A DNA stretch of 64,000 nucleotides, taken from the NCBI GenBank assembly GCA_014529385.2, contig CM043967.1:135295182-135359181 (forward strand), in the 5' to 3' direction. Position numbers and translations under genes: made by a program. The stretch is from Adiantum capillus-veneris (taxonomy: Eukaryota > Streptophyta > Polypodiopsida > Polypodiales > Pteridaceae). Numbering within the stretch: position 1 is the stretch's first letter; the number at the start of each line of letters is the position of its first letter. Shown here piece by piece: positions 1 to 10,145 of the stretch. The notes beneath the pieces are model-generated. The model saw only the letters and a list, made by a program, of their open reading frames with translations. It searched no databases and was not told the DNA's origin.

Positions 1-58
1 AAGTAATTTCACCTGTTGATGTAAATAATTAGAGATGTTCTCACCTCCAAGGCTGAGG

Positions 59-66
59 TATATAAG
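59..66 (+). promoter_or_regulatory. TATA-like motif of the LTR
   Basis: TATATAAG sits upstream of the long GA tract, where an LTR promoter would be expected. Its assignment rests on the LTR reading of 1-1237. Confidence 0.3.
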
Positions 67-135
67 CCAAAGTTTTGTAACCTAAGGGAGATTCAATTAT
101 TAATCAAAGTGAGTTTTTGAGCGCCGTGACTGCGT

Positions 136-137
<2 letters not shown>

Positions 138-204
<67 letters not shown>
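138..204 (+). repeat. (GA)n microsatellite
   Basis: About 33 uninterrupted GA units. GA on the plus strand recurs across the window, both inside LTRs and in unassigned DNA. Confidence 0.95.
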
Positions 205-206
<2 letters not shown>

Positions 207-660
207 TTATCTTCTTGCTACGCGAGCTACGGGGCCGCCATTGGAGAAGCGACACCGCCATTGTGTTAGCAACGGTGAGAGCTACGCACAGATACCAAGA
301 GTGCGCGCTATCGGCTTCTATGTGTGGTAAGTTCCTACGAGCTTCGGTGTGAGTTTTCTTCCAACTCGTGTGTCGGAATAGAGCGTGCAGCATATCTATA
401 GAACCACAATGAGTAGAGCTACGCATTAGTACCATCGGGGTCAAGTTTCGGTTACCTGTATTTTTCGGCCTGTCTTCATACGCGTTTGCCGCACGGAGTG
501 GTTATAGGTTGATTTTGTAGTTCAAGTCTTTAGGGTGTTGTTCTTACCTAGTGTATAGACTTCCCCTTGAGTTTGAGATCGATTCAATGATTCTAGATCC
601 TGTTTCGTATAGCATTCGTTCGTAGTACGGATTTCAGTCACTTGCGTGTTTTAGAACTTA

Positions 661-752
661 GATTTGATTTCCTTAGTAGTGATTGTCATTAGAAGGTCGA
701 GTAGGTGATTTGATTTCCTTAGTAGTGATTGTCATTAGAAGGTCGAGTAGGT
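661..752 (+). repeat. Exact 46-bp tandem duplication
   Basis: Positions 661-706 and 707-752 are identical, so the duplication is recent compared with the decayed surroundings, or was introduced in assembly. Confidence 0.95.
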
Positions 753-1237
753 GACATCCACCTAGTTGTTTCCATGCGCCTGCGGGTCAAGCTCCGTCCT
801 CGTCTGACAAATTCTGTTGTTGGTTGAGTTCTCGCTATTTAGCTTCCGCTAGCGGCGTAACTGCCTTAACATATGTCTTTATACGTGTTTTTTGTAGATG
901 GGTTTAGAGCTAGGGTTTTGAGTGTAGAGGCTTAGGGATAGGTGTATCCTAGTGAGGGGATGGTGTTCCTTAAGTTTCGTGCGATTCTGGCATGATCTGA
1001 TGGGTTTTCTTCCGTTTGTGTGTATGTGGGTAGGTGGTGTAGTTGAGAGCAGTGAGATTCTAGATTGTGGTTTAGTTGCCGTTCCACAGTGTTGTATGTG
1101 TAGGATGGTCTCAGCCTGACAAGCTAAAGAGATTTCCTCCGTGTCCCTATCATGTCATCTGTGTCCTCTATTGACATTATGTTGATCTAGGTTGTGTTAC
1201 ATGCACTTTATGGGTGGTGTGATTCGCTCCCGCAACA

Positions 1238-1256
1238 TTGGCACCACTGTCAAGGA
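1238..1256 (+). promoter_or_regulatory. Primer-binding-site-like sequence, tRNA-Asp type
   Basis: TTGGCACCACTGTCAAGGA follows the LTR end at once. It resembles the TGGCGCCGTTGCCGGGGA primer site that Athila/Tat Ty3 elements use with tRNA-Asp (established knowledge). The differences are mostly transitions. Related sites occur at 24208-24226 and 42746-42764. Confidence 0.5.
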
Positions 1257-1774
1257 TACAAGGACATACGTAGGTATTCGTACTAACACTCGTGTGATGG
1301 TTGCTTACTTTAGTTTCGGCTAAAGAAAGCATTTTTCTTAAGTGGATCCAAAAGAGGTTATTCCGAGATCAAGTGGATAGCCGGGAAGTGCGTGTCTTGC
1401 CGAGGGTCTGCGACTCGGTAGATTTAGTTAGAATTTGTAGACTAGAGTAGCTTTTGTGGTGGTTGAGTGGTTTGTGAGGTGATAAAAGTGTTTGCTAGTT
1501 TGGCTTTGGCATTGAAGCGTTTTTCTATGCAAAGATGCAAAACCCCACATGATTTGTAGGAGTAGATTTAGGTAAGTAATCTGATTCTGATCTAGAGCTA
1601 TTCACCACTGAATTATTTGCTAAAGTGCTTGTTTGCATTTGAAAGTCTACTTTTGAGGAAAAAATGCAATAAAAAAAAGTCCTGTTGACATTTTTGCATG
1701 GCTGATTGGTGTTGAGCATATAAGAGAGCAAGTGCAAGGGTTCTCTAAAGAAAAACTAAAATTCTGTAAACTTG

Positions 1775-4166
1775 GACATCATACGCGTATGATGTCTCAA
1801 GGGCTAAAAAGAGATCAAAACAGTGAAATCTGACTATTCCAGTGTGTTCAAAAGGGTCATAATACCCTAGTAACACCTTGAAACTTGAAGTTTGGTCATC
1901 TTAAAACACTCAAAACACAAGATCCGAGAAGTCAAAAGCGGCCAAAACTGAAAACAGCCTTGATTGAGATTTAGAAAAGATAAAAACATTGCACAAGCCA
2001 TCAAAACACCTGTAGAGACCAAAAACAACAGTTTGGGAGAGCAAAAAGTTAAAAATTTCCCACTAGACATCATACATGTATGATGTCTCAAGGGGTAGTA
2101 GCAAGGTAGTTTTGCAAAATCTGAGGTTACCAGTGTGTTCAAAAGATATCATTTACCCTACGAACACCTTGAGTGGGGAGTTTTGGCATAGATTTGGGGA
2201 CCAAAAGCCAAAAGATAGAGTGGTTGTGACTGAAAAAGAAAAAACTTGTGCTTGTGAGCACTTTCGAGCTTTAAATTTAAACACATGTACATGTTGCTGA
2301 TGATAAGGGGAACTTAGAATAGAAACAGATTTGAAATCTAAGATAGTTGACATCATACCCGTATGATGTCTACAGCACCATCTTGAGATAAAATTTTGAA
2401 AATCTGATTGCACTTGTGTGTTCAGAAGGGGGATTTTACCCTAAATATACTTTGAAACTAGAGTTTTGACCAACTCTTAATACCCAAAAGACAAAAGACA
2501 GCAACATCTTGAGACAAAATTTTGAAAATCTGATTGCACTTGTGTGTTCAGAAGGGGGATTTTACCCTAAATATACTTTGAAACTAGAGTTTTGACCAAC
2601 TCTTAATACCCAAAAGACAAAAGACGGAGTGTCTGAAATGGGAAAAAGGAAAACTTGTGATTCTGAGCACATTTTTGCATGAAAATTGGTAGAAGTGCTT
2701 GAAAACCAATGCTAGAAACTTGGGGATACCTATTGAGTTCTGTCCAAAAATTCATCAATAGACATCATACACGTATGATGTCTCAAGGGTGATTCTGGCA
2801 GCAATTTTGAACTTTTGACATTATACCCATCTTCTGCATGTTGTGTTGAGCACACCCACCAAATTTCATATCATTTGGGCTTACAGATTGAAAACTGGGA
2901 GGATTTTTCGCTTTCAAGGGGTTTCCTTATAAAATTGTTGATTTTTTGCAATTTTGACATCCAACATTTGATGTGAGCACATAATCTTGTTCCACACACT
3001 AAGGGGCACCTTTGGTAGAAACAAAACTAAAATCTTTACCAAAAGACTTTATACACGTATAATGTCTCAAGGCTAGATTTGAGGTCAAAAGTTACATCTG
3101 ACCGCACCCTTGTGATCTACAACATTTAGGAAGCATATGGGCCAAATTTCATCAAATTTGGATCACTTTTGGGCTTGCAAAGACCAAAGATGCCTCTAGG
3201 CAAAGTAAAGGCTGGTATTGGCCATATCTTGCACAACAAGTGTCAAAATTCAGTTCTGAAACTTGTTGTGAGTTGCCAGTGTTGTGAGAAACCTGTGGAG
3301 TGAAACTCACTTCATTCTGACCAGTTAGACATTATACACGTATGATGTCTAAAGGACACTTTTAGAGACCAAAAATTGAGATCTGAGCATACCAGGGTGT
3401 TAAGCACCACAAGACAAGCTTACTCACCAAATTTTGTCAAAATTTGAGCACATAGACTTTATATGCGTATGATGTCTCTGGCCAGATCTGAAAGTCAAAT
3501 TTCACTTTTGATCACACAAGGGTTGGGAAATGATGTGTTAAGCTTTCTTGCAAAATTTCATCTCATTGGACACATACTTTTGCATTTAAAGAGAATTTTG
3601 TAGATACAAGACTGAAATGTGAAAAAGAGGTGATTTTGAGCAGTTTTGACATCCAAAATCTGTTGTGATCACATAATCTTGTTGTATGCATCAAGGAGTA
3701 CCTTAGGTAGAAATCTAAGTGAATTCTGAGCCAAAAGACTTTATACGTGTATAATGGCTCATAGGCTAGATTTGGGTCAAAACAGACATTTGAGGATACC
3801 TTAGTGTCCTAGAGCATAAAATAAGTCCTAGCCAAAATTTCATAGAATTTGGAGCTCATTTGGGCTTGCAAAGAGCAAAATACAGAAAACTGCAGATTCA
3901 GACTTGTATTAGTCTTAAATTGCTCAAAAAATGTCTAAATTGAATTCTGAAACTTGCTGAGAGTTGCTTGAGTGATAAAGAATCAGTGGAACAAAAGTCA
4001 CCTCATTCTGCCACAAAAGATTTGATACGCGTATAGAGTCTCAAGTGTCAAAATAAATGTCAAATTCACAAACTGAAACTTGTAGTGGGTAGAGGACATC
4101 AAGGAGAGCTCACATACCAAATTTTGTCAAAATATGAGCACATAGACTTTATACGTGTATGATGTC
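1775..4166 (+). repeat. Ten-copy array of a 22-bp palindrome in a ~691-bp higher-order repeat
   Basis: Copies start at 1775, 2066, 2349, 2761, 3045, 3328, 3455, 3737, 4019 and 4145. The half-site is GACATCATAC followed by its mirror; copies 1775 and 2066 are perfect 22-bp palindromes and the others differ mainly at the centre or by a few changes. Spacings are 291, 283, 412, 284, 283, 127, 282, 282 and 126 bp. From 3045 on the order 283-127-282 repeats, which gives a ~691-bp higher-order unit; the 412-bp gap equals 283+127 with one copy lost. Flanks also match at a 691-bp offset, for example 2975/3666 and 3417/4107. Confidence 0.85.
2375..2626 (+). repeat. 126-bp tandem duplication inside the palindrome array
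   Basis: 2375-2500 and 2501-2626 are nearly identical. The 126-bp length equals the short spacing seen between palindromes at 3328/3455 and 4019/4145. Confidence 0.9.
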
Positions 4167-4451
4167 TCCAATGCCAAATTAGAGGTCAAAAGTTACATCT
4201 GAGATCACAGAAGTGTTTGCCAGCATAAAGTAAGCCTAGTGACCAAGTTTCAATGAATTTGGGTCACATTTGGTCAAGATACAAGCAAAAGACCTTGATC
4301 CTAAAACTATTTCGAGTGCTGTTTCAAGTGTAGTTCACCAAAACTGCTCTAGCTTTTGATAGACAATTCCAAAATAAGTCAGGTATAGCCAAGATAAAAT
4401 CTTGCGGGACAATAGGCGAATTTTTCCAAGTTTCCTAAATCCAAACTTTTA

Positions 4452-4793
4452 GTGTACCCAGAACCAATATCTAGAGACCAAAAGAGTCACAAAGTCTTGA
4501 CTTCTGAGAGACCTGATCAAAGGCCAAAGGTGCTTATTAATGACTATCTTGAGAGTATTGAGTGGCATGACATTAAGAAATCTAAGATCATAAAGATGGA
4601 AAGCCAATCTACCAATCCTTTTGTAGATATGACCAGAGGTATGGCAAGCCAAGCTAGAAGTGTTGAAATGCTAATCTATCCACATTTTGACACAAAACCA
4701 CACAATGCACTAGAAAGAGGTGGATATTTGGTCAATGAGTATTCCGCGGCAATGGTGCCAATGTTAGCGAGTCGTAGGGACGGACGTCTCTAG
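4452..4793 (+). CDS. Unrecognised 113-codon ORF after the leader
   Basis: An open frame starts shortly after the palindrome array and ends at TAG near 4793; the same frame is open a little upstream. The product is mixed and hydrophilic (LINDYLESIEWHDIKKSK..., ...ALERGGYLVNEYSAAM) and not low complexity. I recognise no domain, zinc knuckle, protease or polymerase motif. Its position, just downstream of a retroelement leader, is where gag or a leader ORF would begin, but that is only positional. It may be a chance or truncated frame. Confidence 0.25.
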   Translation: MYPEPISRDQKSHKVLTSERPDQRPKVLINDYLESIEWHDIKKSKIIKMESQSTNPFVDMTRGMASQARSVEMLIYPHFDTKPHNALERGGYLVNEYSAAMVPMLASRRDGRL

Positions 4794-5599
4794 CATAGCT
4801 TTTTGGTACTAACATAATGTCAATACTCAGGGAAGTGACTCGGATGGGGCACGAAGACTCTTTGAGATCGTCAATCTCAAGAAGTGAACCTTAACAAGCA
4901 AACACAACAATCTACAAGAAAACCAACACTCAATGATAAAGGAAATCTACCTATGTCCTTTCTCACAGCTCTAGGTCATCACACCGTTTCGGCACTCAAA
5001 TGGACTCGAAATGCAACGAAACTTTAGGAGGAGGTCTAAGACACCTAGGGGCAATATTCTACCAAGTCTAGTTGCAATCCGACAAGGTATCAAAATCATG
5101 ATCCATCATGAAAAAGGTCATGAAAGCTGCAACAGATCGGTCCAAAAAGGTCGCCCTATGGTCTAGTAACACTCTCCTATGGTCAAAATGACTAAAACAA
5201 TGATTTAAGCACTCAAATCTGAAGATTAAGCTCACTAACGCGTAGTCGTAAACCTCAATAAAACTGACAATGCTTACACTTGAAAGAAAGAGCAAAGAGA
5301 GAGGAACACAATGCAAATTTCAAAACTGAAATCTGATCACCCATTCATTTGTTGCGATGATTACAAGGTGGAGGAGCTTCGTATCTTGAGCGTACGTTTT
5401 CAGATCTCCTTTCTTCTTCTCCAAAGATAAGCCTCTTTTCACATTAAAGTTATTGACCTTTATACCTAGGGCTTTCTAAATGGTCAGTGGCCAGTTCACA
5501 TGGACTTTTACAACTATCATGATAGCATTACAACTCATCGAATTGACCTGCTACTCTGGAATTAGGATTCACACAGAGTATCACTACACTAGCTCGGAA
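4794..5599. other. Unassigned non-coding stretch
   Basis: No coding motifs, terminal repeats or tandem arrays recognised. The short reverse-strand frames here have no family resemblance. It may be the remains of the element bodies on either side. Confidence 0.5.
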
Positions 5600-6960
5600 A
5601 ACTAATAGAGTACAAATGTGGTGTCCAGCTACATGTCCGGCCAGGTGGACGGCTGTTCGATCTGTCTCTTAACAGGCAGTGTAATTGATATTTTGGTCTC
5701 TTGCAGCAAGAGCAGCTACTTGATAGACAGGTTTGACTTGTCCCCAATAGTCCTCCATGTAGTATTGTGGACTTTCTTCAAGCGCATCAATCCCATAGGC
5801 AATATTAAGGTCTATCTCTTCCTCACAACCTTCCAAACAAGCAATAGATGACTCTCAACCCACTTGATTCACAGAACTTATTTTCGGATGTAAGAGCCCC
5901 TCTCTTCAGCTGTCAAACCACTTGGCCCTGCTTCCCCTTTAATCTCAATACCATAATATTGAGCTTGAGAAGGAATTTGTGAAGGAAGAGGAAACATGTC
6001 ACCACCCATTATCTTTGGATTGTCACATTGAGGGCTTTTATGACCCCATTCACCACAATTGTAACTTTGAAACATATCCCCTCTTCCAACCATGCCTCTT
6101 CCTCTACCACCTATAAACCCCTCATTGTTTCCATAGCCACATCCATATCCATAGCTTTGACCTCTTCCACATCCCATCATATGCACAGTAAGATTCTTCA
6201 TAAGACCTACAACCTCTTGCATCTCCTTGCGAAAATCATTCAGATCATGAGAAGCTTATTGACCATAACTCTTCTCGCTGACGAGGACCCTTGGTTGCTA
6301 TACAACTTTCACTTCAACCTTTGGCTCGACATTGATTCCAAGTTGATGAAGATGCTCTGCTTTCCACTCTTTATTCTTTGCAATTTTAATTGCCTCCTCA
6401 AAGGTCCTTGGTTGCTTAAGCTCTACCTTCAAGCGTAGACTACTCCTCAAACTTGCAAGAGACCTATCCTTCTTCAACATGCCTGGAGGAATTTCATCCC
6501 CCAAATATGTACACCACTTTGTCCATAACGTATTGAATGCCTTCACAAAGTCTTCTATGGTCTGGCCTTCACCCTGTACGAAGCCTTGAATAGACTGCCG
6601 GACCTTTTGTGGGTCTTCCACCTATTTAAAGTGTATAAGAAAAGCATGCCTTACCATTTCATAAGTCATAACTTGAGGAGGTTGAGCTGATTGTATCTCC
6701 TTTTTGTAGCCTTCCAACCATTCCCTAGCATCTCCCTTCAAACAGAAGCAAAAGATTCATAGCACCAACGCTAGGTCTTGCTTGTCAGCAAGAAGGCAAG
6801 AAAACTCCACTCTCTCAGAATGAAACCTTTGACACTTTCATTTGATTTCCCACTAAACTCCGGAAAACTAAACGCCATATCTTCCAAAACATGTAAATTG
6901 AAGGTAACTTGAAGTGATTCCTTGGTGGCGGGCACCAAAACACTGTTGGGAAACAAGCAA
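5600..6960 (-). pseudogene. gag: Ty3-type gag remnant with zinc knuckle
   Basis: Read right to left, the gag N-terminal region (6956-6771) leads to GDAREWLEGYKKE near 6740-6700, then a Retrotrans_gag-like block at 6621-6298 (FVQGEGQTIEDFVKAFNTLW). A Gly/Arg-rich linker and a knuckle, SYNCGEWGHKSPQC, lie at 6222-5878; the first Cys of the CX2CX4HX4C motif is Ser. After stops the frame continues into IAYGIDALEESPQYY (5850-5700), which is very close to 46050-46235 of the nested gag-protease element. Several stops and shifts break it. Gag would form the particle that packages element RNA; this copy cannot. No LTR could be assigned. Confidence 0.75.
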
Positions 6961-7743
6961 ACTGGAACACCTCTATAGCGATGTCACCCAAGAGCGTTGA
7001 AAGAGCACTACAAGAACACAAAAAGCTTGGGAAACCCCTTTGAAACACCACTAATCCAACAAGAGTAGTTCCCGCCGTCGCCCATCCAATAGACTATGTC
7101 ACATAGGAGCAAAACACTGTCAAAGCACGGACTTATAGCACACGTCGACCAATGCATATGAAGACAAGGGCATCCCCTTTCACAATTGAACATCACAAAC
7201 CCACAACTTCAACATCAATTCCACAATATAGATACATGCCCTCCCAATCTGTCTGCACACAATTTGCCACTAGGCTGCCATAGCCATAACCTTACAGAGA
7301 ACCAGTCGTAACCTGAAGAGCACAACTCCAATTGGGGCACTTTAAAGCTTGAGAGAAATCTTGAAAAATGACTAGCGAGGAGGTTGAGGATGGCCAAAAT
7401 TGTATCAACACGCTGCTACATGCAAAATTGACGCGAACAAAGAGCTGTCCCAACGCGACTACACGTAGCATAGGCAAGGCGAGGGCAAAAACTGAACAGA
7501 AACCATCAAGGAGGCACAACAAGCTCAAACCTGCAAATTTTGATGAACTTTTTTTAGTTTGTACACGAGTTTAAGTTATATACAAGTCTCCCTTCAAAAA
7601 ACTCACTAACTGGCATAGTAGCCCGACAACTGGCGCTATACTAGTGACTTGCCCTGCATGTACATGTGCTTGCTCTAAAAATACCACAAAAAGAAATCCT
7701 GCACATACTTTTGACATCGGACGTCATGTCCGTATGTAAAAAT
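6961..7743 (-). other. Probable leader upstream of the gag remnant; otherwise unassigned
   Basis: No conserved protein motif in any frame. It lies 5' of the reverse-strand gag and ends where LINE coding begins near 7744. A sequence at 7713-7736 (GACATCGG...) superficially recalls the palindrome array but is not a copy. Confidence 0.35.
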
Positions 7744-8212
7744 TTACAAAACACGGGGTGTTAGAAATGCGCTCAACACTGTGATGCCACTCCATCTCAA
7801 GCTAGACCAACTTGGGGCTAATAGTTTGTCGTGCACCTCGATCCCTTTCCACTGGTCACCTTTAGAGCAAAGTTTTGACTTGTCTATCATATCCTTGGCC
7901 ATGATAGCCCAAGACTGGTCTTGTTTGGCTAATGAGACTAGAAATTTGGCACATAGGGCCTCAACATGTACAGCTGGGTTGAGAATCCGGAGGCCACCTT
8001 GTAACACCGGTCAAGCGATGACGTCCCACTTTGCCCATTGCCATGGCAGTGAGGCTTTAATGTTGTTCCTCCATAAGAATCTTTTAATAAGTTTCAAAAA
8101 CTCCTTCCAGTTACTTTTGTCTATTTCGAGAAGCGGGTTGGTGAAGGCAATGTAAGGAAGCATAAAAGAATTGATGACTTTGATTCCACTCGAGAAGGGA
8201 AGCAACACATAT
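7744..8212 (-). pseudogene. LINE ORF2 C-terminal fragment (left part)
   Basis: The reverse strand encodes the region after the RT domain of plant L1-like LINEs: KEFLKLIKRFLWRNN, LPWQWAKWDVIA, a stop, then LQGGLRILNPAVHVEALCAKF. This matches the W-x-W...GGLGI-type C-terminal region of that family. The copia element at 8213-11585 separates it from the RT part at 11586-12254. The near-matching flanks CATAT and CATAC support one split LINE. It is non-functional. Confidence 0.75.
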
Positions 8213-8408
8213 TGAAGGGGATCTGGGAGCACCACAGACGGAGAGTGAGAGAGAGAGAGAGAAGGAGACACACACACAGATATGGGTGGGGAGACTGTGA
8301 AGTGGCAGCTCCCCCTATACAATATACTCACTATAAGTATAGGGTAACAGTGGGCGAGCGCCCATGACCTGGGCGACCGGTCAAGGCACATAGGCCTTAA
8401 CCCCAACA
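8213..8408 (-). repeat. Copia LTR (3' LTR in element sense)
   Basis: Same sequence as 11390-11585 with few differences. It contains a short GA tract and a region read as CTATACTTATAG on the reverse strand. It ends next to the polypurine tract. Confidence 0.9.
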
Positions 8409-8420
8409 ACCTCCCACTTA
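8409..8420 (-). promoter_or_regulatory. Polypurine tract of the 8.2-11.6 kb copia
   Basis: The reverse strand reads TAAGTGGGAGGT immediately before the LTR. The copia at 16991 has the same tract in the same place. Confidence 0.75.
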
Positions 8421-8483
8421 AAGGCCAATGTGCCTTTAAGCAAGATCTACTAGTGTACAACTAATAGAAGGTGAGAGATTCTC

Positions 8484-8792
8484 TCAACCTATGCCCACTG
8501 ACTCTCGATGAGCTAGTGCATCCGGCTCTACTGATAGACAAACATCCCGCTGCGGAAGCCACACAGAGCTAGCTCCAAGCTCTGCAAAGAGTCTACAAGA
8601 GCTCATGCACTCCTGCAAGTATCGGTCCAATACCTGCAAACCTCCCCTATGCTCTATGCCGAGATCAGTCATCGAACAACTAATCAACCCTGCTGCAAAT
8701 GCTCCCACTGCAGCTGCTATGTCGGGCCTCGAGATCAGAATCTCGTACATGAGGACACCGAACATTGATGCAACCCTGGCAACCTCTGCCAC
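8484..8792 (-). pseudogene. Copia RNase H-proximal fragment
   Basis: FGVLMYEILISRPDIAAAVGAFA matches the copia block usually written GSLMYAM...TRPDIAYAVG, between RT and RNase H. The rest of the 102-codon frame is unlike RNase H. It is a remnant left by the internal deletion. Confidence 0.6.
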
Positions 8793-8795
8793 CTC

Positions 8796-10145
8796 CTACT
8801 CAGAACTCAACTCATGGCAATCCTGTCCCCTATCATAGAGACCATGGCACTCTGACTCCGAGCTCTGGAGTGACTCCTCGTGCCCACCACATATCACATG
8901 TGTACCAAGAGTATCCATATGTCCTGAATCTGCATCAAGCTCTAGCATAAGCATATCAAGAAATGACTCCACAATCGCTGACATCTCAGCATCCATGTGA
9001 GTCATCTCTGTCATCACCTCTGATGACTCATCCTGCTGTGACTCACTAGAGCTGTCCCGCTCTACTTGTGCATCCGTAGACGCAACCTGCACAACAAAGT
9101 CACTGCTCTGCACTCCATGCAAAGCATCCTGCAACCCATAAGCAAAAGAGACTCGCCTGCTCTGTCGCTCTCTACCTGGCTGCATGATCACAGAGACAAC
9201 ACAGTCTCTCACGTGATCCACATGCAATGGGTAACCTGTACCACTCCTGGCACCTCTCGCAATCACTAGCGAACCCAAATGCATCACAAAATCTCGCTCT
9301 CGTAGCGATATCTGACATCCACAATCTCTAAGCTGACCAATTGAGATCAAACTCACTGTCCAATCTGGTACATAGTGCACATGTCGTAACAAGTAAGATG
9401 CACCACTCGGTAATGACAGTCTCACATCTCCTGCACCTGCTATCGCATGCACCGATCCATCGGTCAAACGTACACTGCCAAGCATCCCGCTAGAATAGCT
9501 ACAAAACCATTCACAATGCAGCGTGACATGGAACATAGCATCTGCGTCTAGCAACCACTGCGAAGGGAGTGCACTATCCACATGTATAGCATCTCGTGCA
9601 TAGCTCGAGGTAAAAGTGACATCCCCGTCACTAGTATACTTCGACACTACATGTGCCTCAACTGTCAAAGCAACTGAGTCCATGGCATCACTACATACAT
9701 CTCTGAGACTGCCATGTCTCCTACGATGTCGCATACGACGAAAACAACGCCGTCTAACGTGTCCAGAATGACCACAATACCAACATGTCACCTGTCGGCG
9801 TACTCGTGAATGTACATGTCTCACACGAGTCCTTGATGACTCAGATCTATCATACATATCATGTAATTTGCGCCAAAGTGCTCTCGAAGTAGTCTCATAC
9901 ATAACAAGAGCATATACAGATTCTGCAAGGTGCAAAGAGAGTGTAGATAGTGCCATCTCCTCTAGCTCCTGCCACTAATCGTCAGACATGTTTGAAGGTC
10001 TACCTGCATCACCACTCAATGGTCGATGCAACCCTCGCTGTGTCAATGCGTCAAGCATACACTCTCTCCATGCCGCAAAGTCTGACCCATCAAACATGCG
10101 CATCTGTGAGAGGTCACAATCTGATCGATCACCTGTCTCTGCCAT
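8796..10145 (-). pseudogene. Compact copia gag-zinc knuckle-protease ORF with one stop
   Basis: The start at 10145 (MAETGDRSD) gives a gag N-terminus with FDGSDFAAWRECMLDALTQRG. One in-frame TAG near 9972 interrupts it; the same frame then runs 386 codons from 9956. It contains gag (ALSTLSLHLAESVYALV), knuckle CWYCGHSGHVRRRC, a protease-like segment WLLDADAMFHVT where copia normally has DSGAS, and VHYVPDWTVSLISIGQL. The C-terminus is an acidic Ser/Glu/Met-rich tail of unknown role. Compared with the copia at 17-21 kb, the central gag, integrase and RT are deleted in frame. The long open frame is odd for a dead element. Confidence 0.75.

Larger units (their letters stand above)
1..1237 (+). 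mobile_element. LTR (3' part) of a Ty3-type element with an Asp-tRNA-type primer site
   Basis: The segment ends in CAACA directly before a primer-binding-like sequence, as an LTR should. Its last ~190 bases (from about 1046) match 24012-24207, which also ends in CAACA followed by the same kind of primer site. A TATA-like motif lies at 59-66, so most of U3 is probably outside the window and the visible part is mainly R-U5. It carries a (GA)n tract at 138-204 and an exact 46-bp tandem duplication at 661-752. No coding content was recognised; the reverse-strand frame through the GA tract is only a Ser-Leu repeat artefact. The boundaries are inferred from the primer site and the second copy. Confidence 0.55.
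1257..4451 (+). mobile_element. Long non-coding leader of the Ty3-type element
   Basis: Positions 1257-2650 correspond to 24227-24945 with gaps, so this is part of a dispersed element. It holds no coding frame of note. Its main content is the array of palindromes at 1775-4166 and a 126-bp tandem duplication at 2375-2626. Frequent phrases such as AAATTT...CATTTGG recur between palindromes, showing the whole stretch was built by tandem duplication. Tandem repeats inside Tat/Ogre-type elements are known and can seed satellites; whether this leader did so is inference. Confidence 0.5.

Noticed and set aside
100-444. Reverse-strand ORF with a Ser-Leu repeat
   Set aside because: The repeat is a translated (GA)n tract; the same happens at 12.8, 13.4, 22.1, 39.4 and 55 kb.
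1775-4166. CRISPR-like array
   Set aside because: Repeats are 22 bp but spaced 126-412 bp apart, spacers are themselves repeats of each other, and the context is a plant retroelement leader without cas genes.
5618-5851. Plus-strand 77-codon ORF as a gene
   Set aside because: It is the antisense of the gag C-terminal segment also found at 46023-46247.
7713-7736. Further copy of the 22-bp palindrome
   Set aside because: It shares only GACATC and a CCGTATG string; the arms are not mirror images.
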